The notes under the pieces: generated by a model
The model's input: only the letters and a program-made list of their open reading frames with translations
Told to the model about the DNA's origin: nothing
Databases searched by the model: none
Assembly: GCF_900129215.1 (NCBI RefSeq)
Contig: NZ_FQUQ01000007.1
Span: 1 to 64,000, forward strand
Direction: 5' to 3'
DNA: 64,000 bases
DNA from: Pedobacter caeni
GTDB taxonomy: Bacteria > Bacteroidota > Bacteroidia > Sphingobacteriales > Sphingobacteriaceae
Part shown: positions 53,054-61,467 of the stretch, one piece after another
How positions within the stretch are numbered: position 1 is the first letter of the stretch
Layout: each line of letters starts with the position of its first letter
Translations under genes and position numbers: made by a program

Positions 53054-53680
53054 ATGATGCCCGAAATCGTGATGATCATTCCATTGGAACAAATCTTTAA
53101 TCAACTCATTGATAGCTTTATAGAAAACAAAGTTGGTATAGCAGAACACTTTCTAAACGCAGACCTTGCTGCCCATTTAAAAGGCAATTTAACGCAACTT
53201 TACAAAGAAAACCTTCTTTTATCCGCCGGAACAGGAAACGACACACTGGTAGTACATGATAAATTATTTAGAAGTGACCGGATTTACTGGCTTGACCGGA
53301 AGCACAATAACCAGCATGAAAATGATTTTTTCGATTTGATGGACCGTTTCGTGAGTCACCTGAACAGCACCTGTTATACCGGAATCACAGGGTATGAATT
53401 TCACTATACCTTATATGAAAAAGGTAGTTTTTACAAAAAGCACCTGGATCAGTTTCGCAGCAATGGAAGCAGACAATATTCCATGATCATGTATCTGAAT
53501 CCTGATTGGAAGATCAATGATGGGGGAGAACTGTGTATCCATCACCTGGATACCCTACAAAATATCTCTCCATTAAACGGTAAGAGTGTCTTTTTCAAAA
53601 GCAGTGAGCTCGCACATGAAGTTTTATTGACCCATAAGCCCAGAATGAGCATCACAGGATGGTTGAAGGTCATGCCATAG
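53054..53680 (+). CDS. 2-oxoglutarate/Fe(II)-dependent oxygenase (prolyl 4-hydroxylase type)
   Basis: 208 residues. Iron ligands are His130-x-Asp132 (KKHLDQF) and His188 (LAHEV), and Arg197 (KPRMSITGW) is placed to bind 2-oxoglutarate. The double-stranded beta-helix core starts near YEFHYTLYEKG. Bacterial members hydroxylate proteins, amino acids or natural products. The substrate is unknown. A start at MMPEIVMIIP is assumed. Confidence 0.87.
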   Translation: MMPEIVMIIPLEQIFNQLIDSFIENKVGIAEHFLNADLAAHLKGNLTQLYKENLLLSAGTGNDTLVVHDKLFRSDRIYWLDRKHNNQHENDFFDLMDRFVSHLNSTCYTGITGYEFHYTLYEKGSFYKKHLDQFRSNGSRQYSMIMYLNPDWKINDGGELCIHHLDTLQNISPLNGKSVFFKSSELAHEVLLTHKPRMSITGWLKVMP

Positions 53681-53797
53681 GAATTTTATAATTGTAACCG
53701 GGAGGTTTTAGGATGGAGAGATGATTAAGGTTATTATAACATTTGATTTTAAAGGATCATAAATTAGCATAACTTTAATAGAAATTCGCTCCAGGTT

Positions 53798-55072
53798 ATG
53801 ATTAAAAGAAAGCTCTCTCTAATTGAAGGTACGATGTATGCAGACGGCTGTACGGCTGTTAACGTAGTATCCGGTGTCAGAATCAAGGGAAATATTCCAG
53901 AAAAGGACTTACATGATGCCCTTTTGAAAATTCAGAAAAGACATCCTTTACTTAGGGCATGTATTGTAGAAGAGGAGAATGGCATTTCTTATTTTATGGA
54001 GCGAAAAAGCATCTCGCCAATTCCGGTCCGTCTGGTTACACGATATGGCGATGAGGATTGGGAAAAAGAGTCGATGGCAGAATGTCTTAGCCCTTTTACT
54101 TCAAAGGATCAGCCGCTGGCCAGACTGGTATGGATTCATTCAGAACAGATTTCAGATTTAATTTTCGTTTGCCACCATTGCATTTGTGATGGCAGATCAG
54201 TTTTAAATATGATGGACGAAACGCTTCGCCTGCTAGCTCAGCCGCGATTGGAGATAGGCGCTTATAGCACCTTTTCATCAGTTGAAGAATTTATCCCAGA
54301 TGCAATAAAATTCAATAAAGCAAACATGATTAAAGTCCGGCTTTTTGCGAAAGTGGTAAACTTCAGTTTAAAGATTTTGTGTTTGAAAAAAGCGATCAAA
54401 AGAGACCAACCTTATTTCTTACATTGGAAGATAACCAGGGCAGAATCCTCCATGATTCTGGAAAGCTGTAAAGCGGCAGACATTTCCGTTAATGCGGCCT
54501 TATCTGTGGCTTTTTTAAAAGCACATCAGCAGATCAAACAGCTTAAATCATACTCCAGGTTATATTGTGCTGTAGATATGCGAAGATTTCTTCCTGAGGT
54601 AAAAGACGATATGTTTTTTGCCTTTCCGGCAATGATAGGTCTTAATCTAAAAAGTAACCTGAGCAGTAACTTATGGCCTCAGGCAAGGCTTTTTAAAGAA
54701 AAACTGCAAAAGGAGATCAGCAAGATAGACGTTAGCAAACTATTTATGTATAGCAATGGCCTCCTACGGACTGTTCCAAAAATGAGTAAATATGCCAAAG
54801 CAGAAAGGGGAGCTCATGATTTTACATTTTCCAATATGGGGAAAGTAACCATCAAAGAAAACTATGGGAAATTTGAAGTGCAGGCACTTCATACTCCTTC
54901 AACTGTGTTTCCCTTTGGAAATCCGACTACGCTGTCAAGTACCACATTCAGAGGAGAAATAGACTTTATACTTGCCTCTGATGAGGCCTTTTTAAGGAAG
55001 GAAGATTCCATGGCTTTAAAAAGGAATGCCATGGAATTACTAATAAACCAGGCCAGGCTCACACCGTGTTAA
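53798..55072 (+). CDS. Condensation-domain-like acyltransferase
   Basis: 424 residues. The catalytic motif H126-H127-x3-D131-G132 (CHHCICDGRS) is the HHxxxDG site of condensation/PapA5-type acyltransferases. The protein shows the two-lobed pattern ending in FSNMGKVTIKENYGKF. Stand-alone members transfer acyl chains to alcohols or amines in lipid or peptide synthesis. There are no PKS/NRPS neighbours. It may be a lipid acyltransferase, but the substrate is open. Confidence 0.78.
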   Translation: MIKRKLSLIEGTMYADGCTAVNVVSGVRIKGNIPEKDLHDALLKIQKRHPLLRACIVEEENGISYFMERKSISPIPVRLVTRYGDEDWEKESMAECLSPFTSKDQPLARLVWIHSEQISDLIFVCHHCICDGRSVLNMMDETLRLLAQPRLEIGAYSTFSSVEEFIPDAIKFNKANMIKVRLFAKVVNFSLKILCLKKAIKRDQPYFLHWKITRAESSMILESCKAADISVNAALSVAFLKAHQQIKQLKSYSRLYCAVDMRRFLPEVKDDMFFAFPAMIGLNLKSNLSSNLWPQARLFKEKLQKEISKIDVSKLFMYSNGLLRTVPKMSKYAKAERGAHDFTFSNMGKVTIKENYGKFEVQALHTPSTVFPFGNPTTLSSTTFRGEIDFILASDEAFLRKEDSMALKRNAMELLINQARLTPC

Positions 55073-55208
55073 ATAGTAATGTTAATTTTTTCAATGTCGT
55101 AAATTCCCCTTCATTTTGTCGTTTCTACCTATCACAAGGGGGAAAAACTTCCGCTAATTTTACATTATTCAATCATTAACCAGAATCATTCAAATAAAAT
55201 TAAGCAAA

Positions 55209-55640
55209 ATGGAAACAACAAATCAGGTCAACATCACAATTGAGACAATCGTAAATGCTCCTGTAGAAATCGTTTGGAAAGCATGGACTGCACCGGAACA
55301 TATCGTACAGTGGAACAATGCCTCCGAAGACTGGCATACCCCAAAAGTAGAGAATGACTTGCGTGCAGGCGGAAAATTCCTTTCAAGGATGGAAGCTAAA
55401 GATGGCAGTTTCGGATTTGACTTTGCAGGAATCTATGACGAAGTAAAAACCAATGAACTCATTTCTTATACACTTGGAGATGATAGAAAGGTGAGCATTT
55501 CATTTAGTGGAAATGGAAACACCACAAAAATAACAGAAACCTTTGAGGCGGAAAACACAAATCCTGTTGAGATGCAAAAAGGTGGCTGGCAGGCTATCCT
55601 GGATAATTTCAAAAAATACACGGAATCAATAACCGGCTAG
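55209..55640 (+). CDS. SRPBCC (AHSA1-like) domain protein
   Basis: 143 residues with the START-like fold: INAPVEIVWKAWTAPEHI-like opening (here VNAPVEIVWKAW), YDEVKTNELISYTLGDDRKV, and a C-terminal helix GGWQAILDNFKKY. Such proteins bind hydrophobic ligands or act as Hsp90 co-activators in eukaryotes. The bacterial role is usually unknown. Confidence 0.88.
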   Translation: METTNQVNITIETIVNAPVEIVWKAWTAPEHIVQWNNASEDWHTPKVENDLRAGGKFLSRMEAKDGSFGFDFAGIYDEVKTNELISYTLGDDRKVSISFSGNGNTTKITETFEAENTNPVEMQKGGWQAILDNFKKYTESITG

Positions 55641-55660
55641 TTCTATATTACATAAAAAGG

Positions 55661-55690
55661 AAAAGCCTTTCGAATATTTGAATGGCTTTT
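55661..55690. terminator. Bidirectional terminator
   Basis: AAAAGCC-T-TTC / GAA-T-GGCTTTT hairpin with A- and T-rich flanks, between the SRPBCC gene and the convergent RiPP unit. Confidence 0.8.
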
Positions 55691-55698
55691 TACTTTTA

Positions 55699-56568
55699 TT
55701 ATATATACCCAAAGTAATAGAGGTACCTTCCTACAACTTTTTTCATTTCCTCATCAAAAAGAGAATTGTCTAAAAACGCAGAAGCCTCTTCAACAAAGCC
55801 CTCTTCATTTCCATCGACAAGATCTCCAAACATACGCAGGTAACTGTCGAAGGCCCTGTAACGGGGATCATAAGGTGCCAAATGGTCAAAATTAAGTGTT
55901 CTTAATGGTTCAATAAATAATTTTATCCAGGAAACGGCAACTACTTTTTCTGTCTTGAACCGTGAAACGAGGCGGGCAAGCATTTCAGTTATCACCTGAA
56001 TAAAGAATAAATACTGTGTATTTTCCACAAGTACCATCACCGGAACATTATGGATACTCCGGTTAATGTCCCAATTGCCTGCTTTATCATAAATATCGAG
56101 TACACATTGCGTGTGTATTTTTACTGTTTTTTCAATATCCCCCGTAGCCCAGGAAATCCGTCCCAGATTTTGTTGTTGTTGTATTTTACAGAAGAACAAA
56201 TACTCATGATTTGCACTTTCAAGCTCGGTTACTTTTGCAATTATAAAATTGGACTTATCTATTGCCGATTTATAATCCTTGATCTTGTAATAATAATAAC
56301 TGATAAAAGGCAAACAAAACACATTGACCAACTTTTTCACCATCGAAGCTGACTGTTCCAGTAAAGCATTTCCCTGCTCTAAATTCTGACTGGCCAAAAC
56401 AGGATCCTTTGTTTTTATTAAGCTAAAACAGGCCGCATAATGCGCGTTGATCTGATCAAATATTTTATGTTCTTCTTCATTTAGAAGATCCTTTACCGTA
56501 AAATCCACATAAAATTGATAGGGACTCCCTACGATATCATAAGTACTATTTTCGACTAATAATTCCAT
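55699..56568 (-). CDS. Helical-repeat (TPR-like) protein of the RiPP locus
   Basis: 289 residues, all-helical, with TPR-like spacing of hydrophobic and small residues (for example YYYKIKDYKSAIDKSNFIIAK). No signal peptide and no known catalytic motif. It is the last gene of the minus-strand unit that carries the precursor and radical SAM genes, 29 bp after the latter. A helper role, such as precursor recognition or chaperoning, is inferred from context only. Confidence 0.6.
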   Translation of the reverse strand: MELLVENSTYDIVGSPYQFYVDFTVKDLLNEEEHKIFDQINAHYAACFSLIKTKDPVLASQNLEQGNALLEQSASMVKKLVNVFCLPFISYYYYKIKDYKSAIDKSNFIIAKVTELESANHEYLFFCKIQQQQNLGRISWATGDIEKTVKIHTQCVLDIYDKAGNWDINRSIHNVPVMVLVENTQYLFFIQVITEMLARLVSRFKTEKVVAVSWIKLFIEPLRTLNFDHLAPYDPRYRAFDSYLRMFGDLVDGNEEGFVEEASAFLDNSLFDEEMKKVVGRYLYYFGYI

Positions 56569-56597
56569 AAAATTTAACCCGTTAAGACCTGTAAAAT

Positions 56598-57890
56598 TTA
56601 AAGTAGAATATTTTTGACTTTTCTATACACAATATCATCTTTGACCTTTTGATCAAAATCGAAAACACAGTAGTCCTCTCCATTTGCCTCTATTGCAGCC
56701 TGAGAACAACCACCGTTACATAGAGGAAGTATATTACAGGTATGACAAGGCTTGTTTTTTAATTTTATACTCATTCTGTCATGATATTTATGATTCCAGA
56801 CAATTTCCCCATCTTCATTGATTACACCTTCGCTATTTGTATCGGAAAAATCACGGGCAGTACATTTAAATACCTTACCATCATAATTTACTGTAGCATG
56901 GTTACTACGATCGGCATAACAGGAGTTTTGTAAAGTATCAGGAACATAGGCATTCCCCCCTTTCAGGCCTTTGGTACGAAAGAAACTGACCACTTCATCA
57001 GCCCGGTCATTCAATGTCTGGTCTTCTTCCTGCCATACCTTATGAAGGTTGAAGGTTAAAAATCTTTTATCCGCATCTGTAAGGTCTTGAAAATCTTCGT
57101 AAATCTCTTCAATGTCGGGCAAGTTTGTCTTAGTATAGTTTATCCTGACTATAACCCTAAATTCATTTCTAGCCAGTAATTTCATATTGTGCACAATGTC
57201 GTCATATGAGCCCCTGCTTTTTGATACAAACCTGACGGTATCGTGCAAAAAACGATTGCCATCTAAGGTGATTTGAAAATCGTTGAGGTCATATTTTTTG
57301 AACTCAGCGATCATATTTTCCTTAATCAAAAAGCCATTGGTTGTGATATTTGAACTTACCGTTACCTTGTACTTCTCTTTAAGGAGATCAATTTCCTTAT
57401 AGATAGGCAACATGACCTTCTCAAAATAGAGTAAAGGTTCACCACCAAACCAGGAGATAATAACTTCATTAATCTTGCTATTTGCTGACAATACCTGATC
57501 CAGATGTTTAACAATATTATTGATGGTAGAGAGATCCATTTTAGAGTCCTTAATATGGGACTCATAACAATACCAACATTTAAAATTACAGTTCATTGTA
57601 GGATTAATCACCAGGTGATATCTGAATTCATCTGCATCAACCCGGTTCATAATTTCTCTGACCTCTTCAATTTCATTAGCGTCATCAGTCACAATATATC
57701 TGTCTTCGAGCAGCTTCTGAAAGAAAGTAGGGTGATAATTCCCAAGACCGTCAACATCATTTTCAGCTACAGCCGCTTTATATAGATCGACCAATGCAGG
57801 CTCTAATAAAAGTACGCTATTCGTTAAAGTATTGTACAATATGTGACTATTGTCAATCAGGAGAAAATGGTTAAAAAGACTATTTTTCAT
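56598..57890 (-). CDS. Radical SAM/SPASM peptide maturase
   Basis: 430 residues. The Fe-S cluster motif C101-x3-C105-x2-C108 (CNFKCWYC) and a C-terminal SPASM region (CYADRSNHATVNYDGKVFKC..., CHTCNILPLCNGGC...C) are intact. An N-terminal segment resembles a peptide-binding RRE-like domain (residues 1-80), though this is tentative. SPASM enzymes install thioether or C-C cross-links in ribosomal peptides. The Cys-containing precursor encoded 96 bp upstream is the obvious substrate. Confidence 0.9.
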   Translation of the reverse strand: MKNSLFNHFLLIDNSHILYNTLTNSVLLLEPALVDLYKAAVAENDVDGLGNYHPTFFQKLLEDRYIVTDDANEIEEVREIMNRVDADEFRYHLVINPTMNCNFKCWYCYESHIKDSKMDLSTINNIVKHLDQVLSANSKINEVIISWFGGEPLLYFEKVMLPIYKEIDLLKEKYKVTVSSNITTNGFLIKENMIAEFKKYDLNDFQITLDGNRFLHDTVRFVSKSRGSYDDIVHNMKLLARNEFRVIVRINYTKTNLPDIEEIYEDFQDLTDADKRFLTFNLHKVWQEEDQTLNDRADEVVSFFRTKGLKGGNAYVPDTLQNSCYADRSNHATVNYDGKVFKCTARDFSDTNSEGVINEDGEIVWNHKYHDRMSIKLKNKPCHTCNILPLCNGGCSQAAIEANGEDYCVFDFDQKVKDDIVYRKVKNILL

Positions 57891-57910
57891 AATGATGAGA
57901 TTTAAGATAG

Positions 57911-57936
57911 AAAGGGGGAAAACGCAATCCCCCTTT
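57911..57936 (-). other. Hairpin between precursor and maturase genes
   Basis: The 8-bp stem AAAGGGGG / CCCCCTTT with a 10-nt loop lies in the 96-bp gap. It lacks a T-tail on the minus strand, so it is more likely an mRNA-stabilising or partial-termination element that keeps precursor expression above enzyme expression. Confidence 0.55.
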
Positions 57937-57986
57937 AAATTGATAAGTAGATGGTTTGCAAAAAAGAATCCGTTGAAACAACAGGA

Positions 57987-58199
57987 CTAGGAACTGCAAC
58001 CTGCTACCGAGTTCGGGCCACATCCAGTGTTTTTAGTGTTACATGGCACATTGATGTCATCAATAGGCGCAAGATGGTCAATGTTAGCACTTGCGAATCC
58101 ACCAGTTAACTGGTCATTTTCAGTCTCAGAAACGCTTTGTAATTCATCTTTCAGTACATCCAGTACTTTCTTTTTCATTGAGTTTTTGTCAGTTCCCAT
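57987..58199 (-). CDS. RiPP precursor A (GG leader, Cys-containing core)
   Basis: 70 residues. The charged leader ends in LTGG (Gly33-Gly34), a double-glycine site for C39 peptidases. The 36-residue core has Cys53, Cys60 and Cys68, Pro and Asn/Ser/Thr residues and two DH/DD pairs. The start MGTDKNSMKKK is used, and an internal Met8 is possible. It is like the Bacteroidota GG natural-product precursors (TIGR04149-like). Three Cys next to a SPASM enzyme suggest thioether or disulfide cross-links, which is inference. Confidence 0.82.
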   Translation of the reverse strand: MGTDKNSMKKKVLDVLKDELQSVSETENDQLTGGFASANIDHLAPIDDINVPCNTKNTGCGPNSVAGCSS

Positions 58200-58278
58200 T
58201 TTGTTGGTTGTTTAGATTGTCCTTACTCTTTTCAGGGTTTTCAGGGTTCCCCTTTTTATAGGTATAAAATTTGGTTTA

Positions 58279-60684
58279 TTACATTCTGCTTTTTTCGTCG
58301 TTATTTCCTCCGGTAATTTTCTGGACTTTTACTTTTTTTCCAAGACGGAAATTATAAGTCAGTTGTATAGAGAATCTCCTTGTTGTATATTTTTGTCTTT
58401 CTGTCAGGTTAAGGCTTCCTGATATGATTTCGTAATCATTTCTGCTGGTATTAAAAACATCGGTTACCAATGCTCTGGCAATAAACTTTTTGTTAAAAAA
58501 GCTGTTGCTTAATCCGAGATCGATATAATAACTAGGGACAAATACCTGATTGGAGGTATTGTATTTAGATTGATAGAGTCCCGAAACCTCTAACCGGAGG
58601 TCTTTATTGAGGCTTACATTCTGTGTAGTTTTTCCAGAGAAGACCGTTCTTCTGCTTTCACCGGAATCAAAATCAATAATATTTTTATAGACCATCACAT
58701 TATTGATCATACTCCACCATTTTGCCACCTCAACAGGAACATAAAGGTTTAATCCCAGATATTTCTGACTCGATAAATTCTCCCAACTGTAATTTGCGAC
58801 GAGGTCTCCGGGTTTATTGCTGAGCAAATACTGAGCAAAAACACCCTTTGTCTGATTTGCGAACAGGCTTAAGCTATATCGGCTCTTATAGAGATAGGAT
58901 AAATTGAATGAGTGAATAAACTGAGGGTTTAAATAAGGATTTCCAGAGATATAGGTATAATCATCTACACGCCACTCAAATGGATTAAGGCTATTAAATG
59001 AGGGTCTGTCCAGTCTTCTGCTATAATTGAATGATAAGGTATTCTTATCATCAAGTGCTCTTTTCAGAAACAAGGAAGGAAATAAATTAAAGTAACTACG
59101 GTTATGGGTTTCTCCGGATGTAACAGATGAACCTTTTGTCCTTGTACTTTCAGCACGAAGCCCTACTTGAAAACTTGTTTTTCCCAGACGGAAGCTATAC
59201 TGGCCATAAGCCGCAGCAATTTGCTCCTTATATTGAAAAATATTACTTCGCTCCGGATCATTTACAAACCCGTCTGTTTTATAATATTCATAGAGGACAT
59301 TGTTCCGGGTATTTGTCACCGTAAACTTAAGTCCAAATTTCAGCTTCCCTCCATTTTTAAATGCTTTAACATAATTTGCTGCTGCATTATAATTGTCAAT
59401 TTTTACCGGAACATTGTTGCGATAAAGGGAGTCAAAAAGTGGGGCATTTTGCTGGTCTGTATAATGTGAAAGGAAATCACCCCGGCCATTTCTTTTTGCT
59501 GTGGTATAGTCAGAAATTATACCGAAAGATGAGCCAAGCGTATCTATTTTCAAATCATAATTGAATGATAAAGTATAAATCTTATTGTCATTTCTGGTTA
59601 GAAAATCGCCTTTGATATTATTGAATTTGTTGTTTAAAGGGTCGTTCAATACCGCAATAGACTTAGCACCTGCATCCGATTTATTATTATTACCATTAAA
59701 TTCAAGACCTATATATTGATTTTTGGAAATGTCATAAGCAGCCCCCAACCGGAAATTATTTGCCCTTGTGGCTGTAATGGTATTGATATTGGTTTTATAG
59801 GTTAGCTGTTCCTGAAACCGGTTATCTTCCAGCTCAGTTCCAACTTTACTCTTTGTGTAATTATGGCTCCCATAGAGTTGCCAGCCTTTATATCCATAAT
59901 TTAATTGCGCCGAAGTATTATATGAGGGATTTTTAGGTGTCATTGCCCCGATGCCTATTGTTCCATCGAGCCCACCTACACGTTGCTTTTTAAGGATCAC
60001 ATTAATCAATCCGCCACTACCTTCTGCTTCAAATTCGGCTCCTGGATTAGGGATAATTTCTATCGACTCGACCTCTTCAGAACGAAGGTTCGTCAAATAA
60101 TTTTGAACCTGATCTCTGCTTAAACGCAGTAACCTTCCATTCACCATTATTTTAGTCGCCGTATTCCCGTTAATACCAATGGAGCTACCCATTGTCATTA
60201 CTCCCGGAGCATAATTCAGTAATTCAAATGTTCCCCGGCCTGATGCCAGAACACTTTCAGAAACATTCAATACATAGCGGTCAATTTTTCGGCTAACCAG
60301 TGGTTTTTTTCCGGTTATTTTCACTTCACCTAGCAACTTTGAATCCGGAAGCAGCTGAATTTTACCCAGGTTGGTATCCATATTAACTGTGATTTCCCTG
60401 GAATAGGTTTTATAACCGACTAAACTAACCTGTATTCTGTAATCCCCTGGAGTAACATCGAGTTGAAACGAGCCATTTTCATTACTTTGTGCGCCTTTAA
60501 GAGGTTTATCACCTAAAGCAGGATTAAAAAGATATACAGAAGTAAAAGGCAATGTAACCCCCTTTTCATCGTATATAATACCTTTGATTTTTAACGCTCC
60601 ATCCTGACCAAAACCAGGTCCAAAAAAACCACATAACATCAGTAAACAGATGCAGTACCTGATCTTCCCCGAATAAAATGCCAT
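58279..60684 (-). CDS. TonB-dependent receptor-like outer-membrane barrel of the RiPP locus
   Basis: About 801 residues. Signal peptide (MAFYSGKIRYCICLLMLCGF), CarboxypepD_reg domain (IKGIIYDEKGVTLPFTSVYLF), plug (LSRDQVQNYLTNLRSEEVESI) and OMP_b-brl_3 barrel, ending in a basic tail (KVKVQKITGGNNDEKSRM). The frame is open to 60708, but the ATG at 60684 gives a better signal peptide. It is the first gene of the minus-strand unit. It may move the peptide through the outer membrane or sense it. Its 3' tail is unusual for a barrel, which normally ends in an aromatic residue. Confidence 0.85.
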   Translation of the reverse strand: MAFYSGKIRYCICLLMLCGFFGPGFGQDGALKIKGIIYDEKGVTLPFTSVYLFNPALGDKPLKGAQSNENGSFQLDVTPGDYRIQVSLVGYKTYSREITVNMDTNLGKIQLLPDSKLLGEVKITGKKPLVSRKIDRYVLNVSESVLASGRGTFELLNYAPGVMTMGSSIGINGNTATKIMVNGRLLRLSRDQVQNYLTNLRSEEVESIEIIPNPGAEFEAEGSGGLINVILKKQRVGGLDGTIGIGAMTPKNPSYNTSAQLNYGYKGWQLYGSHNYTKSKVGTELEDNRFQEQLTYKTNINTITATRANNFRLGAAYDISKNQYIGLEFNGNNNKSDAGAKSIAVLNDPLNNKFNNIKGDFLTRNDNKIYTLSFNYDLKIDTLGSSFGIISDYTTAKRNGRGDFLSHYTDQQNAPLFDSLYRNNVPVKIDNYNAAANYVKAFKNGGKLKFGLKFTVTNTRNNVLYEYYKTDGFVNDPERSNIFQYKEQIAAAYGQYSFRLGKTSFQVGLRAESTRTKGSSVTSGETHNRSYFNLFPSLFLKRALDDKNTLSFNYSRRLDRPSFNSLNPFEWRVDDYTYISGNPYLNPQFIHSFNLSYLYKSRYSLSLFANQTKGVFAQYLLSNKPGDLVANYSWENLSSQKYLGLNLYVPVEVAKWWSMINNVMVYKNIIDFDSGESRRTVFSGKTTQNVSLNKDLRLEVSGLYQSKYNTSNQVFVPSYYIDLGLSNSFFNKKFIARALVTDVFNTSRNDYEIISGSLNLTERQKYTTRRFSIQLTYNFRLGKKVKVQKITGGNNDEKSRM

Positions 60685-60708
60685 ATGGTTATTTGCTGTC
60701 AAAATCAT

Positions 60709-61043
60709 ATATCGAATGTAGCAGAGGAGTCAGGAGTCGTAAATTTTTTTAGACAAAGACACCCGGTTTTTCGACGAAGATTACCTCATTTAACCATGTG
60801 ATTGAATTTTAGTGTAAAAACCTTTACAGATCTCCTTTTCGTTGGAAAAAACAGCGCTAAATTTGTCGAACGAGGCTTTCAGGATTCTGGCAGCAAATTT
60901 CCGTCGAAAAAGAGCCCTACTTCGTCTAAAAAAATACCTTCTTTTTTTTTTCTGCCTTAATTTCAATAATCAATGTCGGTGTTTTGAAGTGCTGATAAAA
61001 TCTGCATGTCAATTCAGACAATGAAATCTAAAACGCTTGAAGT
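60709..61043. promoter_or_regulatory. Divergent promoter region with two LytTR-like operators
   Basis: Two inverted copies of a double direct repeat. On the minus strand toward the barrel gene, TTCGTCGAAAA and TTTGTCTAAAA have GTC cores 21 bp apart (60773-60775 and 60752-60754). On the plus strand toward the precursors, TCCGTCGAAAA and TTCGTCTAAAA are 21 bp apart (GTC at 60903-60905 and 60924-60926). Both are followed by an A-rich run. The fragment 60842-61024 is an open frame but looks non-coding. Confidence 0.6.
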
Positions 61044-61250
61044 ATGAAAAATTTAAAAGATTGGTTTAAAACAAAAAAGATAAGACTGGAAGATTGCTCT
61101 TCATTTGAAATGGATAAAGAACAATCAGATCAATTTTTCGGAGGATTTAAGGAATATAAACCCCCTATTTATGAGCATGAAAGTCCTGGGAAAACTCAAA
61201 TTACAATCAGTGATTTGTTCATGGAAACAAATTTAAATACCCTTAAATAA
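61044..61250 (+). CDS. RiPP precursor-like peptide B (GG leader)
   Basis: 68 residues. The charged leader ends FFGG (Gly33-Gly34), the same position as in precursor A. The 34-residue tail is KEYKPPIYEHESPGK-type, acidic and Pro-rich, with no Cys. The leader contains one Cys (Cys18). It is encoded 8 bp before peptide C and upstream of the C39 transporter, so it is probably exported by it. Function unknown. Confidence 0.7.
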   Translation: MKNLKDWFKTKKIRLEDCSSFEMDKEQSDQFFGGFKEYKPPIYEHESPGKTQITISDLFMETNLNTLK

Positions 61251-61258
61251 CTAAAGCT

Positions 61259-61441
61259 ATGTCAAAAGAAAAAAAAAAAGAGAAACCCCTTATCAACAGT
61301 GATGAAAAGTTAAAAGCTTTCGGGATCATCAAAGAAGATGACAATGATGATATTGAAATTGACGGAGAACAGGCTACTGGCGGTAAAGATACTACAGTAG
61401 ATACCCACTGGCCTACAAGACCAACCGGTGCAGGAATTTAA
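61259..61441 (+). CDS. RiPP precursor-like peptide C (GG leader, short core)
   Basis: 60 residues. A long acidic leader ends ATGG (Gly41-Gly42), and the core would be only 18 residues, ending PTRPTGAGI. No Cys. It lies 26 bp before the exporter gene. The small core and lack of Cys suggest a pheromone-like or inducer role rather than a cross-linked product, but this is inference. Confidence 0.7.
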   Translation: MSKEKKKEKPLINSDEKLKAFGIIKEDDNDDIEIDGEQATGGKDTTVDTHWPTRPTGAGI

Positions 61442-61467
61442 TTGCATTTAAATACATCCAAAATAGC

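Noticed and set aside
60842-61024. 60-codon ORF upstream of precursor B
   Set aside because: It covers the LytTR-like repeats and A-rich run, has no leader or domain features, and looks like promoter DNA.
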